Part shown: positions 27,361 through 35,918 of the stretch, in pieces | Numbering within the stretch: the first letter of the stretch is position 1 | Layout: every line of letters begins with the position of its first letter | Assembly (NCBI GenBank): GCA_905182155.1 | Contig: CAJJAX010000012.1 | Location: forward strand, 1 to 47,933 | Source: an uncultured Pseudomonadales bacterium | GTDB taxonomy: Bacteria; Pseudomonadota; Gammaproteobacteria; Pseudomonadales; Azotimanducaceae | DNA: 47,933 nt | Direction: 5' to 3' | Position numbers and translations under genes: made by a program | The notes under the pieces: generated by a model | What the model saw: the letters and a program-made list of their open reading frames with translations, nothing else | What the model was told of the DNA's origin: nothing | Database searches by the model: none

Positions 27361-27917
27361 TGATCGAGGAAATCAGGCAGGATGCGGAAGCGCGCATGAA
27401 GAAGAGCCTGGCTGCCCTTGAGGTTGCTTTTGCTCGGATTCGAACCGGTCGGGCGCACCCTAGCTTTTTAGATTCAGTCAATGTTGACTATTACGGTAAT
27501 ACAACACCCCTCAGACAAATGGCGAATGTGAATGTTGAGGAAGGCCGATCCCTTGTGATCGTGCCTTGGGAGCGCGCTATGATTCCGGTGATTGAAAAAG
27601 CGATTCTAAAATCTGATTTGGGGGTTAATCCCTCGAGTAGTGGTGAGAGCATTAGAATATCGATGCCGCCGCTGACGGAAGAGAATCGTCGGGACCTGGC
27701 AAAAATTGCTCGCGCCGACGCCGAAAATGCTCGAATTTCGGTTCGAAACATTCGCCGGGATGCCAATAATGACGTTAAAGACTTCCTGAAAGAAAAGGAA
27801 ATCAGCGAAGACGAAGCTCGGCGAGGTGAAGATCAGATCCAAAAGCTGACAGATGAAATGATTAAGCAGGCGGATCAGCTGCTGGCCAACAAAGAAAGCG
27901 ACTTGATGGCGCTCTAG
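27360..27917 (+). CDS. frr: Ribosome recycling factor
   Basis: Frr splits post-termination ribosomes together with EF-G. The protein has the usual three-helix bundle stretches: AFARIRTGRAHPSFLD near the N-terminus, PLRQMANVNV, and RDANNDVKDFLKEKEISEDE. ATG 27360 shares its A with the pyrH TGA and gives 185 residues, as in E. coli. The next gene, cdsA, starts only 18 bp after the stop, where uppS would normally lie. Confidence 0.97.
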   Translation: MIEEIRQDAEARMKKSLAALEVAFARIRTGRAHPSFLDSVNVDYYGNTTPLRQMANVNVEEGRSLVIVPWERAMIPVIEKAILKSDLGVNPSSSGESIRISMPPLTEENRRDLAKIARADAENARISVRNIRRDANNDVKDFLKEKEISEDEARRGEDQIQKLTDEMIKQADQLLANKESDLMAL

Positions 27918-27935
27918 GGCCCGTCGGCAGCGCTC

Positions 27936-28745
27936 ATGCTCAAAACTAGAATCTTGACCGCCCTCGTGATCGCACCGATCGCGCTCTGGGGCTTGTTTTA
28001 TCTTTCCGCGCCAAATTTTAAATGGTTTTTACTGGTTATCCTGTTGGTTTCTGGTTGGGAGTGGGCAAATTTTGCGCGCTTTCAGCCGTTAGGCCGCGTT
28101 GTTTATGCGAGTGTTTTGGGCGCCTTGTTTTTCGTCTCGAGCGACCTTCTGGCGCTTTGGCTCGGTGCTGCGATGGTCTGGTGGATCATTGCTTTGTGGC
28201 TGATTGTCAAATACCCCGTTCAGTCAGCGCGATGGCAAAGGCCCGATGTGATTGGCCTGATCGGGATCGTCACCCTCATTCCTTGCGGGCTGAGCCTTTT
28301 GTGGCTGAAAGCGCAAAGTGATGCCGCAACGCTTGTGCTGCTGCTGTTTATTTTGATTTGGGCTGCGGATATCGGCGCTTATTTCGTTGGGCGGCGGTTC
28401 GGCCAAAAAAAATTGTTACCCAATGTCAGTCCGGGTAAGTCGGTCGAAGGTTTAGCGGGCGGGCTGGTAATTGCCGTGATCGCAGGCTTTGGAACACTGC
28501 AGATGATGCCGCCGGTTGATGGCCGCGGGTTGGGTCAGGGTGGTTGGCTGCTGCTGTTTGTGGGCATTGGCCTTATTTCTGTTTTAGGGGATTTAACCTT
28601 GTCGATGTTTAAGCGAAGCCGAGGGATTAAAGATTCCAGTCAACTGCTGCCAGGCCATGGGGGTTTTCTAGATCGCTTGGACAGTTTGTTTTCCGCAGCA
28701 CCGGTCTATTGCGGAGTACTTTATTTGACGGATAGCCTCGTATGA
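27936..28745 (+). CDS. cdsA: Phosphatidate cytidylyltransferase (CDP-diglyceride synthase)
   Basis: CdsA makes CDP-diacylglycerol from phosphatidate and CTP in the inner membrane, downstream of PlsB in the phospholipid pathway. Several membrane segments are visible (for example residues 7-25, 55-95). The family signature is complete: MFKRSRGIKDSSQLLPGHGG followed by FLDRLDSL. 269 residues. No good ribosome-binding site precedes the ATG. The stop overlaps the dxr ATG by 4 bp. Confidence 0.95.
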   Translation: MLKTRILTALVIAPIALWGLFYLSAPNFKWFLLVILLVSGWEWANFARFQPLGRVVYASVLGALFFVSSDLLALWLGAAMVWWIIALWLIVKYPVQSARWQRPDVIGLIGIVTLIPCGLSLLWLKAQSDAATLVLLLFILIWAADIGAYFVGRRFGQKKLLPNVSPGKSVEGLAGGLVIAVIAGFGTLQMMPPVDGRGLGQGGWLLLFVGIGLISVLGDLTLSMFKRSRGIKDSSQLLPGHGGFLDRLDSLFSAAPVYCGVLYLTDSLV

Positions 28746-29914
28746 CCCGCAAACGGATCACCATTCTTGGCGCAACCGGGTCGATCGGTCAAAGTACGCT
28801 CAAGGTGTTGGCAACCAGGCCGGATTACCAAGTCTTTGCGCTGACAGCAAACGAGAACGTCGAGCTTTTATTGGCCCAATGCCAACAATTTAAGCCTGAG
28901 TTTGCGGTCCTCGGGACCGAGGCGTTGGCGCAAGATCTCACCACAAAAATTCAAAGCCTAGGACTCAGCACCCAAGTCTTAAGCGGGACCGCGGCGCTTG
29001 CCCAGGTCGCGCGCGATCCGTCGGTGACCCACGTAATGGCAGCCATCGTCGGGGGCGCTGGGCTCGCGCCGAGCTTTGCTGCAGCAGAATCAGGCAAGAT
29101 TATTTTATTGGCCAACAAAGAGGCGTTGGTGATGGCCGGCGCAATTTTTATGGATGCTGTGGCGCGGTCGAATGCGACGCTTTTGCCGGTGGATAGCGAG
29201 CATAACGCCATTTTTCAGTGCCTTGGGCAATCATCCCATGTGGGAAAGGGCGTTCGGCGAATTTTACTCACCGGATCGGGGGGGCCTTTTCTCGATACGC
29301 CCCTTGCAGATATACACAGGGTGACGCCAGATGATGCGTGCCGGCACCCGAATTGGGACATGGGCCGAAAGATCTCGGTTGATTCGGCCACTATGATGAA
29401 CAAAGGGTTAGAGCTGATCGAAGCTTGCTGGTTATTCGATGTGCCGCCGGAAAAAATTGAGTTTGTGATTCACCCACAGAGTATTGTGCATTCCATGGTT
29501 GAGTTTGTTGATGGCTCGGTGGTCGCGCAACTGGGTCAGCCTGATATGAGGACGCCGATCGCGCATGTCTTGGCCTTTCCAGAGCGGTGCGAGGCTGGGG
29601 TTGCTGCCTTGGACTTTAGCAAGCTCACGGCATTAGAATTCAGAGCGCCAGAACTGAGTCGATTCCCCGCATTAAGTTTGGCGCGGACGGTGGCGAGTGG
29701 CCCTAAGAGTCTCGCGATCACCTTCAATGCAGCCAATGAGGTGGCGGTTGAGGCCTTTTTGGCGGAACGACTGTCGTTTTTAAACATCAGCGAAGTGATC
29801 AAGGCTGCGGTTGATGTGGCGGCGACACCGGAACTCAATAGTCTTGGTGATGTCCTAACCTGTGACCAAGAAGCAAGGGCGCTAACCCGGCGTATTCTGA
29901 AAGCCTATGATTGA
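28742..29914 (+). CDS. dxr: 1-deoxy-D-xylulose 5-phosphate reductoisomerase
   Basis: Dxr makes methylerythritol 4-phosphate, the committed step of the MEP isoprenoid route. The NADPH-binding ILGATGSIGQSTL (residues 7-19), LLPVDSEHNAIFQCL with the metal-binding Asp and Glu, and the SVDSATMMNKGLELIEA stretch are present. 390 residues is typical. The 3' end overlaps rseP by 8 bp. Confidence 0.96.
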   Translation: MTRKRITILGATGSIGQSTLKVLATRPDYQVFALTANENVELLLAQCQQFKPEFAVLGTEALAQDLTTKIQSLGLSTQVLSGTAALAQVARDPSVTHVMAAIVGGAGLAPSFAAAESGKIILLANKEALVMAGAIFMDAVARSNATLLPVDSEHNAIFQCLGQSSHVGKGVRRILLTGSGGPFLDTPLADIHRVTPDDACRHPNWDMGRKISVDSATMMNKGLELIEACWLFDVPPEKIEFVIHPQSIVHSMVEFVDGSVVAQLGQPDMRTPIAHVLAFPERCEAGVAALDFSKLTALEFRAPELSRFPALSLARTVASGPKSLAITFNAANEVAVEAFLAERLSFLNISEVIKAAVDVAATPELNSLGDVLTCDQEARALTRRILKAYD

Positions 29915-31328
29915 ATTTTTACAAAGCGTGCTGGCACTCATTGTGACCATCTCGATATTGGTGACCGTGCACGAATTTGGTCATTTTTATGTCGCGAAAA
30001 AATGTGGCGTGCATGTCGAGCGGTTCAGTGTTGGCTTTGGCAAGGTTTTATTTCGTCTGCAAGGCAAGCCGCCCAAAGTTGATCAGGGTATCGCGGCCAA
30101 TGGGCCGCGCACCGTCAGCAATGAACCGCTTGCGGGGACGGAGTATTGCATCGCGATGATCCCCTTAGGCGGCTATGTCAAAATGTTGGATGAACGTGAC
30201 TCGCTTGTTGCCGATGACCTGCAGCGCTTTGCTTTTAATCGCAAGTCGCTGTGGCAAAGAACGCTGATCGTTGGTGCGGGACCCATGGCGAATTTTATCC
30301 TGGCATTTTTTGTTTATTGGTTGTTGTTTATTGCGGGGGTCTCGGGCGTTGCCCCGATCTTGGGCGAGCCGTTGCCCGGCAGTCCAGCCGAGCGGGTTGC
30401 GCTCAAAGCAGGGTCTGAAATCGTGAACGTTGATGGTAAGCCGACGGTGACTTGGTCCGAGGTGAACCTTGCGCTGTTTGATCGCTTGGGCGATACCGGC
30501 ACAATCGAGTTGGTGGTTCGGCCTGACCCGCCGTTGAGCGGCTTGCAAAATGCGTCCTTGCCCATTGCGCGATTTTTGGCTGGCCAGGATGAACCGAGAC
30601 CGGCAACCGCGCTTGGCCTTAGGCTGAAGCAACCTGTTATGGCGCCCATTCTTGGAGAGATCAGTCCGGGGAGTCCGGCGGATATTGCTGGCTTGAAGGC
30701 CGGTGATCAGATAACGATGGCGGACGGTGTTGCCTTGAGTGCTTGGTCGGACTTTGTGGCGCTGGTGCAGGCTCGGGCGGACAAAACGGTCGCGTTGCGC
30801 GTCAAACGCGACGAAAGTGAGGTCTATCTTGCGGTCACACCCGAGGCCGTGGTGACCCCTGACGGGACGATTGGCCGAATCGGCGTTGCGCTCGGGCCTC
30901 AGCAATGGCCCGCATCAATGCAACGGGTCATCCGCGCGCCGTTTTATACGGCTTGGCTGCCGGCCATCGATAAGACCTATGAGATGACCCGCTTTACCCT
31001 TGAAAGTATTGGTAAAATGTTGCGGGGCCTGGTTTCGACCCGTAACCTAAGCGGTCCGATTACCATTGCGAAAATCGCCAATCAAACCGCGGGCAATGGC
31101 CTAGAGAGCTTTTTAGGGTTTATTGCCCTAGTGAGTATCAGTCTGGGCGTGCTGAACTTATTGCCCATTCCCATGCTGGATGGTGGCCATCTGCTTTACT
31201 TTTTTATAGAAGGGTTGACAGGCAAGCCCGTCTCAGAGCGAATACAAACTTGGGGATTACAGATTGGAATGGTCTTTCTTGTAGGAATCATGATGCTAGC
31301 CTTCTATAATGATCTGCTCAGATTATGA
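29907..31328 (+). CDS. rseP: Regulator of sigma-E protease RseP (site-2 protease)
   Basis: RseP cleaves the anti-sigma factor RseA within the membrane to release sigma-E, and trims leftover signal peptides. HEFGH near residue 22 is the zinc site, and LPIPMLDGGHLLY near the C-terminus carries the third ligand. Two periplasmic PDZ domains lie between about 120 and 300. An extra stretch of about 25 residues (about 52-77) sits between FGKVLF and GTEYCIAMIPLGGYV, where E. coli has only a few residues, bringing the length to 473 against 450. It overlaps the dxr end by 8 bp. Confidence 0.95.
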   Translation: MIEFLQSVLALIVTISILVTVHEFGHFYVAKKCGVHVERFSVGFGKVLFRLQGKPPKVDQGIAANGPRTVSNEPLAGTEYCIAMIPLGGYVKMLDERDSLVADDLQRFAFNRKSLWQRTLIVGAGPMANFILAFFVYWLLFIAGVSGVAPILGEPLPGSPAERVALKAGSEIVNVDGKPTVTWSEVNLALFDRLGDTGTIELVVRPDPPLSGLQNASLPIARFLAGQDEPRPATALGLRLKQPVMAPILGEISPGSPADIAGLKAGDQITMADGVALSAWSDFVALVQARADKTVALRVKRDESEVYLAVTPEAVVTPDGTIGRIGVALGPQQWPASMQRVIRAPFYTAWLPAIDKTYEMTRFTLESIGKMLRGLVSTRNLSGPITIAKIANQTAGNGLESFLGFIALVSISLGVLNLLPIPMLDGGHLLYFFIEGLTGKPVSERIQTWGLQIGMVFLVGIMMLAFYNDLLRL

Positions 31329-31338
31329 TTGGGCTACT

Positions 31339-33681
31339 GTGAAGATCGCTGCTTTTAAATCTATTGTTCGTTTGGGCACCTTTGCCTTACTGCTGTGCCT
31401 GGTGACCCAGGCGCAGGCCTTCGTGATTTCTGATGTCCGGGTTGAAGGCTTGCAACGCATCGGCGCTGGCGCGGTTTTTGGTGCAATCCCCTTTAATGTC
31501 GGTGACGAAGTCGATGACGAGGGACTTCGGCAGATCATTCGGGCCCTATTCCGGACCGAGAACTTTGATGATGTCAAAGTTGGACGCGATGGCAATGTGT
31601 TGCTGATTATCGTCAGTGAGCGACCGACGATCGAAACCATCGAAATTGAAGGTAATAAGGCCATTAAAAGTGAGGCCTTGCTCGAAGGGTTAAGTGGCGC
31701 CGGGTTATCTGAAGGCGAGATCTTTAAAAAGGTCACCTTGGATCAAATGGGGGCCGAGCTTGAAAGACAGTACGTGATCCAAGGTCGGTATGACGCCAAA
31801 ATCTCAACGGACGTCGAAAACCTGCCGCGTAATCGCGTGGGGATCAAAATTGAGGTGGATGAAGGCAGTGTGTCCGGCATTCGACACATTAATATCGTGG
31901 GCAATCGTGTTTTTGATGATAAAACCCTAAGAGAACTCTTCGAGCTGCAATTGCCCAGCCTCTTATCTTTTTATACCAAGGATGCCCAGTACTCTCGAGA
32001 AAAACTGAAGGGGGATTTAGAAAGCCTTGAGTCTTACTATCTGGATCGCGGCTATCTAAATTTTGTGGTTGAGTCGACCCAAGTCGCCATTGCGCCCAAT
32101 ATGGAAGATGTTTACATCACCATTAATGTGAAAGAGGGCCAACAATTTAAGGTGGGCCAGGTCGAAATTTCCGGCGAACTCCACGATATCCCTGAAGCTT
32201 CAATTCGACAACTCATCCTGTCGCGGGAAGGTCAGATCTATTCAAGGGAGCTGATGACCGCCTCGGAAGAGCGGATCGAGATGATTTTGGGCAACGCCGG
32301 CTATACCTTCTCGAGTGCAACGGGTAATCCAGCCTTATCAGAAGACGGCGAGACCGTGGTGGTTCGATTCTTTGTGGACGCAGGTAACAGAGCCTACGTG
32401 CGCCGAATTTCCTTCCGAGGTAATACCTTGACCCAGGATGAGGTGTTGCGCCGAGAACTCCGGCAGATGGAAGGCGGCTGGGCGTCGAATGCGTACATTG
32501 AAGCCTCCAAAGTCAGGCTCGAGCGACTCGGCTTCTTTAAAGAAGTCAATGTCGAAACGCCTGCGGTTGCCGGTGTTGAAGACCAAATTGATGTTGAATA
32601 TACGGTTGAAGAACAACCATCGGGTGCGATCTCGGCAACCTTTGGCTACGCGCAGGACTTTGGCGCGATCCTAGGATTGTCTTACCAGGAGTCCAATGTG
32701 TTCGGCTCCGGGAACTCGTTTAATGTGTCCATTAACCGCAGCTCCTATCAAACGTCCTACAACCTGTCGTTTTTTGATCCGTATTTTACGGTGGATGGCG
32801 TGAGTCGCGGGTACTCGATTTTCTATCGCAGTACCTCCTACGACGAACGCAATATCGCCCGCTTCTCAACGGATTCGTTGGGCACGACGGTTAATTTTGG
32901 TTACCCGATTAATGAGGTTTCTAGGGTCAACTTTTCAGTTGGTGCTGAAAACACCAATATCAAAGAAGGGATCTACCCATCCCAAGAAATTTCGCGCTTT
33001 TTGTCAAAAGAGGGCAACGCTTTTACGCTCCTGACGGTGTCAGCGGCTTACACGATGTCCGCTTTAAATCGTGGTCTCTTACCGACGGCGGGGCGGGCCC
33101 AAACCTTGTCTTTTGAAGCGACGGTGCCGGGCAGTCAGCTCGAATTCTACCGAGTTAATTATTCTGGTCAGATCTTTTTCCCGCTGACCAAACTGTTTAC
33201 ACTCCGGCTTAGAACTGATCTTGGTTATGGCGGCACCTTTGGTGGGACCGAGACTTACCCGTTTTATAAGCATTTCTATGCTGGCGGAATGGGATCGGTT
33301 CGAGGGTACGAGAGCAATACGCTTGGGCCGAGGACTACGCGATCGCCGAATGATCAGTATGGAGAACCGGACCCGCTTGGCGGCAATTTGTTGATTGAGA
33401 CGAGTGCTGAAATTCTGTTTCCATTGCCCTTCGTTGAGGATCAGCGCCAGTTAAAGTCGGCGATCTTCATCGATGCGGGCAACGTCTTTAATACCAACTG
33501 TCCAGATATTGCGGTCTATTGCCTTGACCCTTCAGAGGGGGAGTTGCGCTACTCCGCTGGTTTTGCAGTGACCTGGATTACGGGTTTTGCGCCCATAAGC
33601 TTTGCGATTTCCTATCCGTTTAATCGACGCGATGGGGATGAGAGCGAATCGTTTCAGTTCGAATTAGGGCGAACTTTTTAA
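31339..33681 (+). CDS. bamA: Outer membrane protein assembly factor BamA
   Basis: BamA inserts beta-barrel proteins into the outer membrane. A signal peptide ends in QAQA. Five POTRA domains follow (about residues 20-420), beginning FVISDVRVEGLQRIGAG. The C-terminal 16-strand barrel contains the conserved VRGYES (VRGF/VRGY) loop and ends in Phe, as is usual for outer-membrane proteins. GTG 31339 gives a clean signal peptide (780 residues). ATG 31309 would add ten residues and overlap rseP by 20 bp; neither has a strong ribosome-binding site. Confidence 0.95.
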   Translation: MKIAAFKSIVRLGTFALLLCLVTQAQAFVISDVRVEGLQRIGAGAVFGAIPFNVGDEVDDEGLRQIIRALFRTENFDDVKVGRDGNVLLIIVSERPTIETIEIEGNKAIKSEALLEGLSGAGLSEGEIFKKVTLDQMGAELERQYVIQGRYDAKISTDVENLPRNRVGIKIEVDEGSVSGIRHINIVGNRVFDDKTLRELFELQLPSLLSFYTKDAQYSREKLKGDLESLESYYLDRGYLNFVVESTQVAIAPNMEDVYITINVKEGQQFKVGQVEISGELHDIPEASIRQLILSREGQIYSRELMTASEERIEMILGNAGYTFSSATGNPALSEDGETVVVRFFVDAGNRAYVRRISFRGNTLTQDEVLRRELRQMEGGWASNAYIEASKVRLERLGFFKEVNVETPAVAGVEDQIDVEYTVEEQPSGAISATFGYAQDFGAILGLSYQESNVFGSGNSFNVSINRSSYQTSYNLSFFDPYFTVDGVSRGYSIFYRSTSYDERNIARFSTDSLGTTVNFGYPINEVSRVNFSVGAENTNIKEGIYPSQEISRFLSKEGNAFTLLTVSAAYTMSALNRGLLPTAGRAQTLSFEATVPGSQLEFYRVNYSGQIFFPLTKLFTLRLRTDLGYGGTFGGTETYPFYKHFYAGGMGSVRGYESNTLGPRTTRSPNDQYGEPDPLGGNLLIETSAEILFPLPFVEDQRQLKSAIFIDAGNVFNTNCPDIAVYCLDPSEGELRYSAGFAVTWITGFAPISFAISYPFNRRDGDESESFQFELGRTF

Positions 33682-33697
33682 TCACTCAGTAGTCTAA
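33671..33697 (+). promoter_or_regulatory. Sigma-E-type promoter at the bamA/skp border
   Basis: GAACTT (33671-33676, in a GAACTTTTT context) and TCTAA (33693-33697, preceded by G) lie 16 bp apart, close to the E. coli sigma-E consensus GGAACTT-N16-GTCTAA. The -35 box covers the bamA stop codon. It would drive skp-lpxD-fabZ-lpxB under envelope stress, in keeping with known sigma-E control of these genes in E. coli. Confidence 0.6.
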
Positions 33698-33850
33698 ATA
33701 TTTGAATCCGGGTCCAGGTTATGACACTATCTGCGACCCGAAGTGTTACCCTGAAAGTACGGGACGGGTTGCAATCAACCTGGTCTAGCGTCAAAGATCA
33801 GAATTTTGAAAAAAACGCTGATAAAATCAGTTGTGCCAAGGAGATGCGTT

Positions 33851-34375
33851 GTGCGATTTAACAAATTAATGAGCCTGGTTTTGGTGTTGGCGGCGACCTC
33901 ATTCGGCGCCCTTACTGCTCAGGCAGAAATGAAACTTGCTGTGGTCGATGTTGATCGAGCCGTCGCGGGATCGGAAGCTGCCCAAAAGTTGCTGCGGCAG
34001 CTGCAGGAAGAGTTCAGAACTGACGAAGACACCATTAAGAAAATTCAAACAGAAGCCGCTGAGCTTTTGCAGAAAATGCAAAAAGACGCTGATGTGATGA
34101 GCGATGATGAAAAACGTCGGGTCCAACAGGAGATCGAATCACTCAATAATGACTTTGTTTATCAGCGTCAAAAGCTTCAAAAAGAAGTTGCTGCCCGCCA
34201 GAGTGAACTGTTTTTAGGGACCGAAGAAAAGGTGCGTAAGGCGATTGAGGAGCTGGTTTTAGAGAACGACTACGACATGATTTTGCCTCGAGGTGCGGCT
34301 TTATATGTCGGTGATCTCTATGACGTCACTCGCAAAGTGACCGAAAAATTGAATCAAGCTGCTACGGCTCAGTAA
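33851..34375 (+). CDS. skp: Periplasmic chaperone Skp (OmpH family)
   Basis: Skp holds unfolded outer-membrane proteins in the periplasm for BamA. A signal peptide (ending TAQA, then EMKLAVVDVDRAV) precedes a long charged coiled coil (about residues 40-130) forming the jellyfish-like tentacles, and a short C-terminal strand. GTG 33851 is preferred: AAGGAG at 33838-33843 is 7 nt away. TTG 33806 would add 15 basic residues and has no such site. About 174 residues. Confidence 0.93.
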   Translation: MRFNKLMSLVLVLAATSFGALTAQAEMKLAVVDVDRAVAGSEAAQKLLRQLQEEFRTDEDTIKKIQTEAAELLQKMQKDADVMSDDEKRRVQQEIESLNNDFVYQRQKLQKEVAARQSELFLGTEEKVRKAIEELVLENDYDMILPRGAALYVGDLYDVTRKVTEKLNQAATAQ

Positions 34376-34380
34376 TAGGC

Positions 34381-35409
34381 TTGTCGATAAAACGCCCATT
34401 GCTGGAAACCACCCTGGCGGTGATTGGTGAGCAATTTGGACTGACGGTGGTCGGTGATGGGCAGGTTAGAATTACGGGTATCTCGGCGCTCGATGAAGCG
34501 GGTCCAGAAGACCTCACGTTTTTGTTTAGCGCCAAATACCAAAGCCGCCTGGTTGACTGTAAAGCCGGTGCAGTCGTCGTTTCTCCTAAGTTTGCAGATG
34601 CGCTAACCGGGCCGGGCCTCATCGCAGAACAACCGCGTCTGGCCTGGGCCAAAATAGCCGTCATATTTGATGTCAGCGAAGCTTGGCCGAACATCCATCC
34701 AACGGCTCAAATTCATGAAACCGCAGAACTCGCGGAGGGTGTCTCGATCGGCCCTAATACCGTTGTGCGAGCGGGCGCTGTTCTGAGCGCCGGGGTTTCC
34801 TTGGGATCCGGTGTGGTCGTTGGGGAAAACGTGGGCATCGGCGCGGGTTCTCAGGTTCACGCGAATGTGGTGCTCTATCATCAGGTTCAAATCGGCAGGG
34901 CTTGTATTATTCATGCAAATGCCGTTATTGGCGCTGATGGGTTCGGGTTTGAGTTTGATCCCGAAACCGGCACTTTGGTTAAGATTCCTCAGGTTTATGG
35001 CGTAACAATTGGTAACAATTGCGAACTCGGCGCCGGTACGACCATTGATCGAGGCGCGTTAACGGACACCGAAATCGGCGATGGCGTCAAGATTGATAAT
35101 CAAGTGCAAATTGGACATGGCTCTAAAATAGGGGCCAATACAGTAATATCCGGTGCCACCGCGATTGCAGGGAGCACCCGAATTGGACGTTCTTGTATGA
35201 TTGGCGGTGCGGTGGGCATCATTGATAACCTGGTGATTGCGGATCGAGTTGAAATCACGGCGATGAGTCTTGTTACGCAATCCATTACCCAGTCAGGACG
35301 ATACAGTTCTGGTACCGGATTAATGCCGAGCAGGCAGTGGAAGCGCAATGTGGTGCTATTTAGGAAACTCGATGATCTTTATAAGCGACTGCGCAAACTA
35401 GAGACTTAG
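34381..35409 (+). CDS. lpxD: UDP-3-O-(3-hydroxyacyl)glucosamine N-acyltransferase
   Basis: LpxD adds the N-linked hydroxyacyl chain, third step of lipid A synthesis. The N-terminal uridine-binding domain (ITGISALDEAGPEDLTF) is followed by a hexapeptide-repeat beta-helix (about residues 105-300). The catalytic His region is IHANAVIGADGFGFE; the DNQVQIGHGSKIG stretch is also typical. The TTG start lies 5 bp after the skp stop. 342 residues. The N-terminal domain separates it clearly from LpxA. Confidence 0.95.
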   Translation: MSIKRPLLETTLAVIGEQFGLTVVGDGQVRITGISALDEAGPEDLTFLFSAKYQSRLVDCKAGAVVVSPKFADALTGPGLIAEQPRLAWAKIAVIFDVSEAWPNIHPTAQIHETAELAEGVSIGPNTVVRAGAVLSAGVSLGSGVVVGENVGIGAGSQVHANVVLYHQVQIGRACIIHANAVIGADGFGFEFDPETGTLVKIPQVYGVTIGNNCELGAGTTIDRGALTDTEIGDGVKIDNQVQIGHGSKIGANTVISGATAIAGSTRIGRSCMIGGAVGIIDNLVIADRVEITAMSLVTQSITQSGRYSSGTGLMPSRQWKRNVVLFRKLDDLYKRLRKLET

Positions 35410-35480
35410 TAACGGTCGATAGATCGTTTCCCCTAATTATTCGAACGCTTTACCCCATCGTGTTCGTCAATGGAGCGGTT

Positions 35481-35918
35481 ATGGAAATAACGGATATCTG
35501 GAAATTATTGCCCCATCGATACCCTTTTTTGTTGGTTGATCGAGTGATCGAAATTGTTGGCGGCAAGAGAATTGTTTGCATTAAAAATGTCACGATCAAC
35601 GAGCAGGTCTTTACCGGTCATTTCCCCAATTCGCCGGTTTTCCCAGGCGTCATGATTGTGGAAGCGCTCGCGCAAGCTGCCGGAATCTTGGCATTTTCAT
35701 CTCGTGATAGAACGCTCAATGATGGGTATATCTACTATTTGGCTGGAACCGATAAAACGAAGTTCAAAAGCTCCGTGGTCCCCGGGGATCAAATGCGACT
35801 GGAAGTTGACATTATTAATCTTAGAACCCATTGGATGAAAGCCCAAGGCAAGGCCTTTGTTGGTGATCGATTGGCCTGCTCGACCTTGTTGACCTGCGCC
35901 GAACAGAAAGTGAGTTGA
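35481..35918 (+). CDS. fabZ: (3R)-hydroxyacyl-[acyl-carrier-protein] dehydratase FabZ
   Basis: FabZ dehydrates 3-hydroxyacyl-ACP, competing with LpxA/LpxD for the same substrate. The hot-dog motif LLPHRYPFLLVDRV and the active-site His and Glu in GHFPNSPVFPGVMIVEALAQ are intact. ATG 35481 with GGAG 7 nt upstream gives 145 residues; GTG 35460 is less likely. The stop TGA overlaps the lpxB start, leaving no room for lpxA, which normally lies here. Confidence 0.95.
   Translation: MEITDIWKLLPHRYPFLLVDRVIEIVGGKRIVCIKNVTINEQVFTGHFPNSPVFPGVMIVEALAQAAGILAFSSRDRTLNDGYIYYLAGTDKTKFKSSVVPGDQMRLEVDIINLRTHWMKAQGKAFVGDRLACSTLLTCAEQKVS

Noticed and set aside
30165..30905. 246-codon minus-strand frame opposite rseP
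   Set aside because: It is a shadow of rseP; composition is R/H/N/Q-rich and no family is seen.
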